A DNA stretch of 64,000 nucleotides from Alteromonadaceae bacterium BrNp21-10 (GTDB taxonomy: Bacteria; Pseudomonadota; Gammaproteobacteria; Enterobacterales; Alteromonadaceae), in NCBI GenBank assembly GCA_030418115.1, contig JAUHQD010000001.1, forward strand, positions 62,001 to 126,000. Reading direction: 5' to 3'. Position 1 is the stretch's first letter, and every line of letters starts with the position of its first letter. A program made the position numbers and the translations under genes. Under the pieces are notes generated by a model. The model had not been told where the DNA came from. It made no database searches and saw only the letters and a list, made by a program, of their open reading frames with translations. This document shows positions 17,260 through 26,157 of this stretch, one piece after another.

Positions 17260-17946
17260 TTATTTAAGGGTTAAGTGGGGTTTACCGGCTGCGTAAGCGT
17301 GGCGAAATACATTGAAGTAGGTGGCTAATGCTTGTGCGGTATGCTCTTCCTGAGCCAATGTTAACACTTCAATGGCCACTTCCGCGGTGCATAATTGATG
17401 CTTATGGGCCGCTTCCCGTAACTGGTATGTGGAAGCTTCTGCAGGTTGAATTCCTAAAACTGGCAGTGATGCCAATGACGGACTTTTAAACATCTTAATA
17501 GCTTCACGCCAGGTACCATCTAACATCACAAACAGTGGTATTTTTCCTTGGTTAACCGCCGCGAGTTCCGATGGCGAGCTAATACAACGCTCGGCGCTGG
17601 CGTATTGATGTGGAAACACCAACATGGGGGCATAGGCTGGGTTGGTTAACAATGTCAGCAGTTTTGGATCGGGATCAACTCGGCTCCATAGAAAGGCGTG
17701 ATTGTCGGCCACCACATCCGCAATTAAACGCCCGGTATTACTGGGTTTGTAATACTCACCTTTGTACATCACAAAACAAAAAGCACAGTGGCTTGTTACT
17801 TGCGGCTTTTGCTGACAAATACACTGATCTCGGGGTAACAGACATTGTTCACAACGCACTACCTTGGAGCCTCTGGCCGTCATGGTTTTGGTTGATAGCT
17901 TGAGTTGGATTTTTCTCAATTGCATTACAGCGTTGATATGCGGCAA
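17260..17946 (-). CDS. tapT: tRNA-uridine aminocarboxypropyltransferase (DTW domain)
   Basis: A 228-residue protein matching E. coli TapT (YfiP) from its first residues (NAVMQLRKIQ, then ARGSKVVRCEQCLLP). Four cysteines in CEQCLLPRDQCIC probably bind zinc, and the DTW-type catalytic block is LDGTWREAIKMF. The enzyme transfers the aminocarboxypropyl group of S-adenosylmethionine to U47 in the variable loop of tRNA, making acp3U. The central motif reads D-G-T-W rather than D-x-T-W with another residue, which is within family range. Confidence 0.88.
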   Translation of the reverse strand: MPHINAVMQLRKIQLKLSTKTMTARGSKVVRCEQCLLPRDQCICQQKPQVTSHCAFCFVMYKGEYYKPSNTGRLIADVVADNHAFLWSRVDPDPKLLTLLTNPAYAPMLVFPHQYASAERCISSPSELAAVNQGKIPLFVMLDGTWREAIKMFKSPSLASLPVLGIQPAEASTYQLREAAHKHQLCTAEVAIEVLTLAQEEHTAQALATYFNVFRHAYAAGKPHLTLK

Positions 17947-18145
17947 AGGGGATCACTTGTTGAAAGGCGAAAGCCGGCAGTGTATTGACTTGTGGCAAAG
18001 TTGTCACGGTTTCATTGGTTTGGCGCTAATAGCTATTGGGGATGGCTGTTTTTTGTTCGCCACACTGTTACTTCTAGTTGATTTTGAGGAGCTTGCAGAT
18101 AGGTCTTATTGATCTACATAGCCCCTTAATGATTTGCAAAAATGA

Positions 18146-18379
18146 TTAGTGGTTATCTTTACGCAGTGTCAGGCTGACTAATTTATGCACTATAGGTGAT
18201 ACCAGTATGATAGTGGGAAAAGCGATAGTGAAGGCAAAAATCCATGCTTTTAACCAAATAGAAACAATATTACTGACTAAGCCAACATTAAAAATGCTGA
18301 TCACCAACGACATAATGCAGGACATTAATAAAGACATGAAAAAGGAAAAAACAAATCTGTGATATTTAGCTGAAATCAT
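18146..18379 (-). CDS. DUF2798-type small membrane protein
   Basis: A 77-residue protein with two transmembrane helices (FVFSFFMSLLMSCIMSLVISI and AWIFAFTIAFPTIILVSPIVHKLV), the layout of DUF2798 proteins. Function unknown. It lies 53 nt after feoB on the same strand but behind a strong palindromic terminator, so it is probably expressed separately. Confidence 0.65.
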   Translation of the reverse strand: MISAKYHRFVFSFFMSLLMSCIMSLVISIFNVGLVSNIVSIWLKAWIFAFTIAFPTIILVSPIVHKLVSLTLRKDNH

Positions 18380-18396
18380 TTAACTACTCATGAGTG

Positions 18397-18422
18397 AAAT
18401 AACGCCTAATTAGGCGTTATTT
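18397..18422 (-). terminator. Palindromic terminator after feoB
   Basis: A 26-nt perfect palindrome (AAATAACGCCTAA plus its complement) gives a 12-13 bp stem with flanking A/T tracts ending in TTATTT on both strands. It sits 10 nt after the feoB stop and should end the feoAB transcript. Confidence 0.75.
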
Positions 18423-18432
18423 GAATATTTAC

Positions 18433-20250
18433 TTAGCCAATAACATTGGCGGCAACCGCAGCAATTATATAAGCCAATATCCCATAAGCAACATATAACC
18501 CCCAGGCGATCCGCGCTTTACCGGTTTCCGCTTTGAGTACTGCTACTGTGGCAACACATTGCAGGGCGACAACGTAAAATAATAGCAAACCAATGCCGGC
18601 ACCTAAGGTGAGACCATCCGCTTGAATATTCGCCGCTAGCCCGCCAATATTTTCGTCGGCGCCAGCAATACCGAACATGGTACCCAAAGCACCTACAAAT
18701 ACTTCACGGGCTAAGAATGACATGATGATCGCCACACCATAACGCCAATCTAAACCTAATGGTTCAAAAATAGGCTCAACGAAATGGCCAATTTGCCCAA
18801 GGTAAGACTCCTGTAAATCCCCGTCTTGTGGGAAATAGCCTAATACCCAAATTCCCAGTGATACAAAGAAGATTATCGGTGCAGCACGTTTTATAAACTG
18901 CGCTCCACTGTTGAGCACTTTATGTATTAAGGGTTTCCAGTGGGGAAGGCGGTAGGTGGGCAGTTCTAAAATGAACGGCATATCGGAGAGTTCTTTGTCT
19001 TTAGCTGTCATCTGATTGAGGATCAAACTTATGATCAGCGCTACCACAATACCGAAGAAATACAGCCCGAAAAAGGCCACACCTTGCATATTGAATAAGC
19101 CAAATAGGTATTGATTCTCGGGTATCAACACTGCAATCAATAAAGCGTAAACAGGTAGGCGTGCGGAACAGGACATTAATGGAATTGTCATCATGGTAAT
19201 TAAACGTTTACGCGGCGATTCAATAGTACGAGCGGCCATTATTGCTGGGATAGCACAAGCATGCCCCGACAGATAAGGTATAAAGCTGCGGCCAGATAAA
19301 CCGAAATAACTTAATGGTTTATGGCAAATGAGCGCAGCTCGTGCCAGATAGCCACTGTCTTCTAGCAGGCCAATAATAAGGGTTAGCACCATTATTTGTG
19401 GAACAAAGACCAAAAAGGATCCAAGACCACCAAAAATAGCGTCATTCAGGAAATCTGAAACTATACCTTCACCGGTGAAACTGGTTACCGCCATAGCAGT
19501 TCCGGCGATAATGGTTTCGACGCCATCCATCAGCGGGGTTGCCCAAGTAAATATACTTTGGAATAGGAAAAACATAATGGCTAAAAAGGCAACGCCTCCA
19601 AGGACATTATTGAGTAAAAAGGCATCGATGCGGTTTTGATTTTTTAGCACTAAGTCAACATTAACCGCAAATTCACCACCCAGATCGCGCGAGCGTTGCA
19701 GTAGCTGTTTCTCATCCAAATGGCTGAAAGAGTTATTAACAGCCGCTGGATTAGCAGCCAAGGTTGGTAATGCTTTTTTAAATTCGGCAATACCAGTTAA
19801 GGCTTTAGCGGACAGCGCAAATACCGGACTGCCTAATGTTTTTGAGAGTTTATCGGCATCAATGTCTAGCCCGAATCGTTGTACTTCATCAATCATATTT
19901 AACGCAAATACGATGGATTTATTGTGGCGATGGGCCAAGGCTTGGGCTTGTAACCCAAACACTAAACTTCTTTCGAGGCGGGTCGCATCTAAAACACATA
20001 CCAGCAACGCAGTATTGTCATCAGTCAGCGCTTCATTGAGCTTATCAATGGCGATTTCTTCATCTTTGGATAAGCTATGCAAAGAGTAGGTGCCGGGAAA
20101 ATCAATCACCTCAAAATCGTTGAACTGACCGCTTTTTAATTCGACCGTAACACCTGGGAAATTCGCCACTTTTTGACGTAGGCCGGTTAACTGATTAAAT
20201 AAAAGACTTTTTCCACAATTGGGTTTACCAACCAATATAATTTTCTTCAT
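18433..20250 (-). CDS. feoB: Ferrous iron transporter FeoB
   Basis: A 605-residue protein. The cytosolic G domain has G1 GKPNCGKS (8-15), G3 DFPG and G4 NMID; two nucleoside-recognition (Gate) membrane domains follow, with the conserved HACAIPAIMAARTIESPRKR region and MSCSARLPVY. FeoB imports Fe2+ across the inner membrane. It is shorter than E. coli FeoB (773 residues), with a compact linker and short C-terminus, and no feoC gene follows. The ATG at 20250 is used because it begins the G domain with an SD (AGG); an upstream frame extension adds unrelated residues. It forms an operon with feoA. Confidence 0.93.
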   Translation of the reverse strand: MKKIILVGKPNCGKSLLFNQLTGLRQKVANFPGVTVELKSGQFNDFEVIDFPGTYSLHSLSKDEEIAIDKLNEALTDDNTALLVCVLDATRLERSLVFGLQAQALAHRHNKSIVFALNMIDEVQRFGLDIDADKLSKTLGSPVFALSAKALTGIAEFKKALPTLAANPAAVNNSFSHLDEKQLLQRSRDLGGEFAVNVDLVLKNQNRIDAFLLNNVLGGVAFLAIMFFLFQSIFTWATPLMDGVETIIAGTAMAVTSFTGEGIVSDFLNDAIFGGLGSFLVFVPQIMVLTLIIGLLEDSGYLARAALICHKPLSYFGLSGRSFIPYLSGHACAIPAIMAARTIESPRKRLITMMTIPLMSCSARLPVYALLIAVLIPENQYLFGLFNMQGVAFFGLYFFGIVVALIISLILNQMTAKDKELSDMPFILELPTYRLPHWKPLIHKVLNSGAQFIKRAAPIIFFVSLGIWVLGYFPQDGDLQESYLGQIGHFVEPIFEPLGLDWRYGVAIIMSFLAREVFVGALGTMFGIAGADENIGGLAANIQADGLTLGAGIGLLLFYVVALQCVATVAVLKAETGKARIAWGLYVAYGILAYIIAAVAANVIG

Positions 20251-20306
20251 CAAACTACCTGATTTATTATCTTGATCCGATAAGATATTTACTGTGTCGG
20301 AAGGGA

Positions 20307-20540
20307 TTAACTTAATTGACTCAATCTGATTTTGCTTGCCACAGCTTGCTCTAGTGAATAGACACAATCACCTATTTGCACTACCAAAGGACCTTGTAAC
20401 GGTGAACGCCGAACACAAATTACCGGCTGCCCCGCAGTAAAGCCCATTTCTGCCAGTCTACTTGCCACTGCTGATGTGAGGCTGTCACAAATAGAATCAA
20501 TGTGAGCGTGGCTTTTGGCTTTCATTTCCCATAAGGTCAT
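20307..20540 (-). CDS. feoA: Ferrous iron transport protein FeoA
   Basis: A 77-residue SH3-like protein (SRLAEMGFTAGQPVICVRRSPLQGPLVV) typical of FeoA, a small cytosolic partner needed for FeoB activity. It is the first gene of feoAB, 56 nt before feoB, and lies directly downstream of a Fur box. Confidence 0.92.
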   Translation of the reverse strand: MTLWEMKAKSHAHIDSICDSLTSAVASRLAEMGFTAGQPVICVRRSPLQGPLVVQIGDCVYSLEQAVASKIRLSQLS

Positions 20541-20560
20541 GTAGATCTCAAGTCTAATTT

Positions 20561-20581
20561 ATCAAATGATAATCATTATCA
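20561..20581 (-). promoter_or_regulatory. Fur box of feoAB
   Basis: The run ATCAAATGATAATCATTATC matches the 19-nt Fur consensus (GATAATGATAATCATTATC) at nearly every position and lies 20 nt before the feoA start. Fe2+-Fur binding here would repress feoAB when iron is plentiful. Confidence 0.9.
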
Positions 20582-20700
20582 ACCAAATTACATGTAGGAA
20601 CAATAGCAGAGCGCTAAAAGCAGCTAATATTTCTACTTGAATGAGATTTATATTGCATTCCATGGCATGGCAAAATGCTTGAATGTGATGAGTCAAAAAT

Positions 20701-21057
20701 TTAGCGGTGACTTTGCTGGTCAGCAGATACCTCGTTTGGGCGTCCACAGCGATAGCTGTCAATAATGCCTATTACCCAACAAACAAGGATGATCATGCTC
20801 ATTAATTGACTAGAGGTGTCTACTGGCTGTTGTTCTACCATGCGACTGATGGCTTCAATAGTGGGTGATATCTCGCCCGCGATAATTTTGTCGGCTATGG
20901 TTTGCGCTGTGGCGAGCAATGTTGAGCCTAAATTAAAAATGGCTACGAGGCTTGTTATTAAAAGCACCCAAGCGGTTTTCATCCTACCTAATATGAAGTG
21001 CCCAGAGCCAGGGAAGACGAGTGCGGAAAATAAAACCGCTTTAGTGGTTTTTTTCAT
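20701..21057 (-). CDS. Small membrane protein, TM2-like
   Basis: A 118-residue protein with a start-proximal helix block VLFSALVFPGSGHFILGRMKTAWVLL, resembling the P-G-x-G-x-F-x-L-G-R pattern of TM2-like proteins, and a C-terminal helix MIILVCWVIGIIDSYRCG. Function unknown. Its translation start is preceded by two diverged copies of itself (ATGAAAAA at 21079 and 21068), each opening a 4-codon mini-ORF. The feo promoter lies just downstream. Confidence 0.7.
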   Translation of the reverse strand: MKKTTKAVLFSALVFPGSGHFILGRMKTAWVLLITSLVAIFNLGSTLLATAQTIADKIIAGEISPTIEAISRMVEQQPVDTSSQLMSMIILVCWVIGIIDSYRCGRPNEVSADQQSHR

Positions 21058-21079
21058 AACTTTTTCATGATTTTTTCAT
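21054..21079 (-). repeat. Triplicated translation start (11-nt tandem repeat)
   Basis: On the minus strand, ATGAAAAA occurs three times at 11-nt steps (ATGs at 21079, 21068 and 21057). The first two open the mini-ORFs MKKS-stop and MKKL-stop, and each TGA overlaps the next ATG. The third ATG starts the membrane protein. Confidence 0.7.
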
Positions 21080-21109
21080 AATAAGGGCACCCAAAGAATA
21101 AAGCAGTTT

Positions 21110-21132
21110 GCGTAGCCAATTAATGACTACGC
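21110..21132 (-). terminator. Possible hairpin after slyD
   Basis: A stem of GCGTAG / CTACGC with an 11-nt loop lies 10 nt beyond the slyD stop. No strong T-run follows on the minus strand, so termination is uncertain. Confidence 0.3.
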
Positions 21133-21142
21133 GATTAGCAAC

Positions 21143-21628
21143 TTAGTGCTGATGTCCACATCCACCTGGCGCATGGGCATGGCCATGAGCAAGTTCATCT
21201 TCGGTAGCGGCGCGCACGTCGATAATTTCCACTTCGAAATCTAACGTCAGGCCCGAAAGCGGGTGATTACCATCGATGACCACTTCATCATCGGTAACGT
21301 CAAGCACGATGACTGATTGTTCACCATCATCGGTGGTGGCACGAAATTGCATGCCAGCTTCAATGTCCATATTGTCAAACATGTTTTTTGGTACCGCTTG
21401 TACTAAATTGTCATGGCGTTCACCATAGGCTAATTCTGGGCCAACACTGAGTTCAAATTTGTCACCGCTGGCTTTACCTTCTAAGGCATCTTCTAAGCCT
21501 TGAATTAAATAGTGGCTACCTTGTAAAACCACCATAGGTTCGCCTTTACGGGATGAATCGATTTGAGTTCCGTCTTCTGCTGATACGGTAAAATGCATGG
21601 TGACGACCGAGTTGTTGGAAATTTTCAT
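21143..21628 (-). CDS. slyD: FKBP-type peptidyl-prolyl isomerase SlyD
   Basis: A 161-residue protein with the FKBP core split by an insert-in-flap chaperone domain (residues about 70-125) and a His/Cys-rich tail (HGHAHAPGGCGHQH) that binds nickel and other metals. SlyD isomerises prolyl bonds, acts as a folding chaperone and supplies Ni2+ to hydrogenase maturation in E. coli. The tail is shorter than in E. coli. The ATG at 21628 (SD AGGAC) starts the domain; longer upstream frames overlap ygfZ. It lies 10 nt after ygfZ. Confidence 0.92.
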   Translation of the reverse strand: MKISNNSVVTMHFTVSAEDGTQIDSSRKGEPMVVLQGSHYLIQGLEDALEGKASGDKFELSVGPELAYGERHDNLVQAVPKNMFDNMDIEAGMQFRATTDDGEQSVIVLDVTDDEVVIDGNHPLSGLTLDFEVEIIDVRAATEDELAHGHAHAPGGCGHQH

Positions 21629-21638
21629 AATAGTCCTG

Positions 21639-22574
21639 TTATTTTTCGAGTGAATAAGGGAGTGGTTGCACTGTAAATAGTGCTGAGGGATCGGCCTTAC
21701 TTCTGAATTGTGCGCCAATTTCTGTATCGTTAGCCAACACGGCCAACATCCACGACTCATTTGTATTGCTTGCTAATGATACACAGCTTATAACGATACC
21801 GCCACGGCGCCAATTGTCACCAATTGGCATTTCTAACGTATCACCGGCGGCTAACGATTGACCATGTTCACCTTTTAATATGTATGTTGCGCGTTTATTT
21901 TTACCTAAAAACTTGGTACGTGCGACCATTTCTTGGCCCATGTAGCAGCCCTTATCAAAGCTGATGGCATCAAGTGACTGCATATTTAGCATTTGTGGCA
22001 CGTACTCGTTACTGGTTGCCGGCTCAATATGGGCTATGCCTTGTTGAATATCTTGTAATTGCCAAAGCTCAGAGGAGCTGAGTTCAGACGGATATTGATC
22101 TACCAAGGAGTTGGCAGCGTCTTTATTTAGCAAAACCAGGTAGCGAGGCAGTTCAGTATCAATACAGACTACTAAGCCATTTTCATTGGCAATCACTTGA
22201 CGTTGTTGCTGTGGCACATCACCGAAGACGTTTTGAATAGTGGTTTGTAGCTTGTTGCCACTACCGCCAAATATTTGTAATTGGTCGTTTTCATCAATAT
22301 CGGTTTTGGCAAACACCGCATATTTTTTTAACTCGGGCAAAGAGCCCTGAATACCACCGCGATGACTGATGAGGTGAATACAATCTTGCTGATTGACGGC
22401 ATAAAACACATTCCATGTTTTACCTTTAAAATCACAATGACAGCCCATTAACGCATTTTTGTTATGCAGTAGGTGGATGTCGGCAGTCACCTGACCTTGT
22501 AAATATTTGACGCGTTCTTCACCTGTTAGAGTGATTACTGCAAAATTGTCGAGCTGGGCTAAATAGTCAGTCAT
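21639..22574 (-). CDS. ygfZ: Folate-binding tRNA-modifying protein YgfZ
   Basis: A 311-residue GcvT-like protein with the signature KGCYMGQEMVARTKFLGKNK (about residues 213-232), including the essential Cys. YgfZ binds folate and helps iron-sulfur enzymes such as MiaB work. It is divergent from sdhE, the conserved order in gammaproteobacteria, and cotranscribed with slyD. Confidence 0.92.
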   Translation of the reverse strand: MTDYLAQLDNFAVITLTGEERVKYLQGQVTADIHLLHNKNALMGCHCDFKGKTWNVFYAVNQQDCIHLISHRGGIQGSLPELKKYAVFAKTDIDENDQLQIFGGSGNKLQTTIQNVFGDVPQQQRQVIANENGLVVCIDTELPRYLVLLNKDAANSLVDQYPSELSSSELWQLQDIQQGIAHIEPATSNEYVPQMLNMQSLDAISFDKGCYMGQEMVARTKFLGKNKRATYILKGEHGQSLAAGDTLEMPIGDNWRRGGIVISCVSLASNTNESWMLAVLANDTEIGAQFRSKADPSALFTVQPLPYSLEK

Positions 22575-22697
22575 GATTTTTGAGTCAACAAAATAGTGAT
22601 AATAGACTTCTTTTATGGGGGCGCATTATCAACACACAAGCCATTGTTTGCTAATACTGCTAATATTGTCCGAGTTTTTTAATTGAGATGTCAGTCA

Positions 22698-22949
22698 ATG
22701 TTCGACAAATTACGTTATAACCGTTTGGTATGGGCTTGCCGTCGCGGCATGTTAGAGTTAGATGTATTATTTATGCCTTTTGTTAAGGATGCGTTTAAAG
22801 AATTAAGCGATGAACAGCAGCTTATATTCGAACGCTTATTAACCTGCGATGACCCTGATTTATACGCTTGGTTTATGGGCCATCAGCGTTGTGATGATCC
22901 TGAGTTAGCCGCCATGGTGAAACACATTCTAGATCGCGTTAAAGTATAG
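22698..22949 (+). CDS. sdhE: FAD assembly factor SdhE (YgfY)
   Basis: A short (83-84 residue) all-helical protein with the defining RGMLELD motif (residues 15-21). SdhE promotes covalent attachment of FAD to succinate dehydrogenase and fumarate reductase. I use the ATG at 22698 because it begins the conserved FDKLRYNRLVWACRRG region; a TTG 15 nt upstream is less likely. It is followed by ygfX. Confidence 0.92.
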   Translation: MFDKLRYNRLVWACRRGMLELDVLFMPFVKDAFKELSDEQQLIFERLLTCDDPDLYAWFMGHQRCDDPELAAMVKHILDRVKV

Positions 22950-22965
22950 ATTTGACATAACCAAC

Positions 22966-23400
22966 GTGACTCATTATCGAATCAGCATTAATCCATCAAA
23001 AATGTGGCAGCGCTTACAGATTGCTTTTTACGGATTGTTGATTCTGTCTGTGTGGTGCTGGCAGCCGCATATTATTAGTTACCAATGGTTGCTTCAAATA
23101 GCTCTGTCATTGGGTATTATGCTTTTGCTTTATCAACAATTGCAGCAACTCGCCTTTACGTCGGTGGTGTCGTTATCTACTGAAGGCCAATGGTTGGATT
23201 TGTCTCAGCAACGGGCATTCAACATCACTCGTGCATCGAGAGTGACCCCATGGTTGCTGTGGATTCAGTTGCAGTCTTCAGTTAGCTCGCAGCGACAGTG
23301 GTGCTGGATTTGTCGCGATGCCGTTAGTGATGATGATTATCGACGACTCGCACGTATTATTTACCGAGTACAGCAAGGAACGCTGAATGTCTCCATCTAA
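22966..23400 (+). CDS. ygfX: YgfX-family membrane protein
   Basis: A 144-residue protein with two adjacent N-terminal transmembrane helices (about 20-60) and a soluble C-terminal part ending in RDAVSDDDYRRLARIIY. This and its place after sdhE identify YgfX. E. coli YgfX has been described as a toxin that inhibits cell division together with YgfY; that role is debated. It starts with GTG 17 nt after sdhE and overlaps the next gene by 14 nt. Confidence 0.75.
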   Translation: MTHYRISINPSKMWQRLQIAFYGLLILSVWCWQPHIISYQWLLQIALSLGIMLLLYQQLQQLAFTSVVSLSTEGQWLDLSQQRAFNITRASRVTPWLLWIQLQSSVSSQRQWCWICRDAVSDDDYRRLARIIYRVQQGTLNVSI

Positions 23401-24232
23401 CTCGCCCTCTTTAGCTAGATTATTTTTACAAGCAGCATTAAAAAAAACGATCAATACCACTGAGCCTGTTTTACCCACGGGTCATTTTGAGGCCCTTGAC
23501 GTCAGTATCAAACCAGCCCATCTTGAGGCATACCATCGTGTGATTGGATGGTTAGATTCATATCGAGTTGCGCCAACTTACCTGCAAATACTTGCCTTTA
23601 AACAACATTTACAACTATTGACCGCCGGTGATTTTCCATTCGCGAGTATGGGATTGGTGCATATGAGTAATAGAATTGAGCAATATGTGCCTATTAATGT
23701 TGAAGATAACTTCACATTGACTTGTAGTTGTCAGAATCTTAGTGCCCATAAAAAAGGCTGGCTGTTTGATATTGTTACGTCGGCGACGGTTAATGGCCAA
23801 CTGGTGTGGCAAAGTAGCAGCCGTAGTTTGTATCGATGTCAGCAACAGAAATTGGTCGAAAGTCGTCACACTGGAGTTGCAACTGGGTTAATGCCAGTGA
23901 ATAACAATTTTAATATTCCACCTAATATTGGTCGACAGTATGCAAAAGTATCAGGGGATTTTAACCCCATCCATCTTTGGCCCGTCACGGCTAAATTGTT
24001 GGGTTTCCGCCGGCACATTGCCCATGGGATGTGGAGTAAGGCGCGCTGTATTGCTGAACTGGCTGCCACTTTACCAGAACAGTGTTGTATTGAAGTTGAA
24101 TTTAAACGGCCGTTATTTTTGCCTGCTAAAGTGGTATTAGCAAGCGAGCAGCAGGTGTTGACCCATAGGTTTGATTTACGAGACAGTCACAGTGGCAATC
24201 TTCATTTGCAGGGAACTATTCAGTCTTTATAG
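23387..24232 (+). CDS. MaoC-like hot-dog dehydratase
   Basis: A 281-residue protein with two hot-dog domains. The C-terminal one has the hydratase pattern YAKVSGDFNPIHLWP, with the catalytic Asp/His pair, and FRRHIAHGMWSKAR. MaoC-like enzymes hydrate or dehydrate acyl-CoA or acyl-ACP thioesters. The substrate is unknown; its coupling to ygfX (14-nt overlap) may be only transcriptional. A 90-nt gap with no clear terminator separates it from convergent nadB. Confidence 0.8.
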   Translation: MSPSNSPSLARLFLQAALKKTINTTEPVLPTGHFEALDVSIKPAHLEAYHRVIGWLDSYRVAPTYLQILAFKQHLQLLTAGDFPFASMGLVHMSNRIEQYVPINVEDNFTLTCSCQNLSAHKKGWLFDIVTSATVNGQLVWQSSSRSLYRCQQQKLVESRHTGVATGLMPVNNNFNIPPNIGRQYAKVSGDFNPIHLWPVTAKLLGFRRHIAHGMWSKARCIAELAATLPEQCCIEVEFKRPLFLPAKVVLASEQQVLTHRFDLRDSHSGNLHLQGTIQSL

Positions 24233-24321
24233 TTCATATTTATATAACTCCAATCTATGCCACACCTCGATAACGACCAACGCCACAGAGTTCTACTGTT
24301 GGCACAGGTGAAAGTGTATGC

Positions 24322-25932
24322 TTAATTGATGTTCTTACTGGCAGTAGGAATGAGGATTGTCGGTTGCGGGTTCGCCATAGGCTCTGGGTGATCTAAGTTA
24401 TAATGTAAGCCACGACTTTCTTTGCGGTTAATGGCTGAACGTACAATCAATTCCGCTACTGTTACCAAATTACGCAATTCCAACAGATTATTACTCACGC
24501 GGAAATTGGCGTAATAATCGTGGATCTCTTGTTGTAATAATTCAATGCGCCGTAATGCGCGCTCTAAACGCTTGTCGGTACGCACGATTCCCACATAATC
24601 CCACATAAACAGCCGCAACTCATGCCAGTTATGTTGGATGACGACTTCTTCATCAGAATTGCTGACTTTGCTTTCATCCCAAGGTCTGATGTTTGTCTCG
24701 GTGTGTTTTTCTGCTAAGCGGCTAATAATGTGTTCAGCTGCCACATGGGCGTAAACCACGCATTCTAACAATGAATTACTGGCCATACGGTTGGCACCAT
24801 GCAGGCCGGTGTAAGCGACTTCACCGGCAGCATATAAATTGTCGATATTAGTACGAGCATCCTTGTCGGTCATTACACCACCGCAATTATAGTGCGCGGC
24901 GGGTACTACTGGGATCGGCTGACGAGTAATATCAATACCCAATGTACGGCATTTTCGGTAAATTGTCGGGAAGTGTTTAACAATAAAATCTGCTGGCTTG
25001 TGACTAATGTCTAAGTACATACAGTCTGCACCTAAACGTTTCATTTCATAATCGATAGCGCGGGCGACAATATCTCGCGGGGCTAACTCCAAGCGTTCAT
25101 CAAAACGTGACATAAAACGCGTGCCATCCGCATGACACAAATAAGCGCCTTCGCCGCGAAGGGCTTCGGTTACTAAAAAGTTACCGGCCTCTGGGTGATA
25201 TAAACAAGTTGGGTGAAATTGATTAAATTCCATATTGGCCACCCGGCAACCGGCTCGCCAGCCCATTGCTACGCCATCACCACTGGCAACATCAGGATTG
25301 GATGTATATTGGTAGACTTTACTGGCTCCGCCAGTAGCCAATGCCGCAAAACGGCAATGGATGACTTCCACATGCTCATGATTGCGGTTCCAGACGTAAG
25401 CCCCAGCAATGGCGTTATTTTGGTTTTTATCTTTGATCAGGTCAATGGCGTTATAACGCTCGAAAATATGAATGTTAGGGTGCTGTAACACCGCATCGAC
25501 TAAGGTTAATTCTACCGCTTTACCAGTGGCATCGGCGGCATGCAATATGCGGCGATGGCTGTGGCCTCCCTCGCGGGTAAGGTGATAGCGGGTATTGCCC
25601 TGCTCATCTTGTTCCTGATCAAATGGCACCCCAAATGAGATTAACCACTCAAGGCATCGTTTGGCGTTAGTGGCGGTAAAGCGCACTACATCCTCATCAC
25701 ACAATCCTGCGCCAGCTTCCATGGTATCTTTCACATGGTTTTCGATGGAGTCTTGCTGATCAAAAACCGCGGCAATTCCACCTTGTGCATAATAGGTAGA
25801 ACCTTCGGAAATCAGACTTTTACTTAGTACAATGACGTTGCAATGGTCGGCGAGTTTTAATGCCATTGATAAACCGGCGGCACCAGTACCGATAATTAAA
25901 ACGTCACAACGATGTTCAACTGGATGATCCAT
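24322..25932 (-). CDS. nadB: L-aspartate oxidase
   Basis: A 536-residue flavoprotein. The N-terminal FAD-binding fold has [11 protein letters not shown] (16-26), the succinate-dehydrogenase-like motif YYAQGGIAA follows, and [12 protein letters not shown] and [17 protein letters not shown] are conserved in NadB. It oxidises L-aspartate to iminoaspartate, the first step of NAD synthesis, acting with quinolinate synthase NadA. It is divergent from rpoE, the common order in this group. Confidence 0.96.
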   Translation of the reverse strand: MDHPVEHRCDVLIIGTGAAGLSMALKLADHCNVIVLSKSLISEGSTYYAQGGIAAVFDQQDSIENHVKDTMEAGAGLCDEDVVRFTATNAKRCLEWLISFGVPFDQEQDEQGNTRYHLTREGGHSHRRILHAADATGKAVELTLVDAVLQHPNIHIFERYNAIDLIKDKNQNNAIAGAYVWNRNHEHVEVIHCRFAALATGGASKVYQYTSNPDVASGDGVAMGWRAGCRVANMEFNQFHPTCLYHPEAGNFLVTEALRGEGAYLCHADGTRFMSRFDERLELAPRDIVARAIDYEMKRLGADCMYLDISHKPADFIVKHFPTIYRKCRTLGIDITRQPIPVVPAAHYNCGGVMTDKDARTNIDNLYAAGEVAYTGLHGANRMASNSLLECVVYAHVAAEHIISRLAEKHTETNIRPWDESKVSNSDEEVVIQHNWHELRLFMWDYVGIVRTDKRLERALRRIELLQQEIHDYYANFRVSNNLLELRNLVTVAELIVRSAINRKESRGLHYNLDHPEPMANPQPTILIPTASKNIN

Positions 25933-26074
25933 AATGTAGAATTGTTATTCCAACAGGATTGACATGGTAATCATGGCCAAACAAATTACAATTAATAATA
26001 AGTACTAAATGCGAAGTTTTTGCTCATAATTGATGGTTTTGTAATCAATATGAAATAAAACTAAAAAATAAATC

Positions 26075-26101
26075 GAACTTTTTAGAATTACCTCAGTCTA
26101 T
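26075..26101 (+). promoter_or_regulatory. Sigma-E-type autoregulatory promoter of rpoE
   Basis: -35 GAACTT (26075-26080), a 16-nt spacer and -10 TCTAT (26097-26101) match the RpoE promoter pattern (GGAACTT-N16-TCTGA/TCAAA). It lies 57 nt before the rpoE ATG, as in enterobacterial rpoE autoregulation. Confidence 0.7.
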
Positions 26102-26157
26102 TTCAATGCTTGCAAGAGTCAGACGCAGTAAAAAGTAGTTTAGGAGAGTTGGCTCAA

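Noticed and set aside
17864-18112. 82-codon plus-strand frame at the start of tapT
   Set aside because: It begins inside tapT on the opposite strand and has no recognisable domain.
20251-20367. 39-codon N-terminal extension of FeoB
   Set aside because: The extension is unrelated to FeoB, overlaps the feoA end region, and the ATG at 20250 has an SD and matches the family start.
20562-20762. 66-codon minus-strand frame covering the feo promoter region
   Set aside because: It overlaps the end of the upstream membrane protein gene in another frame, covers the Fur box region and has no SD or homology that I recognise.
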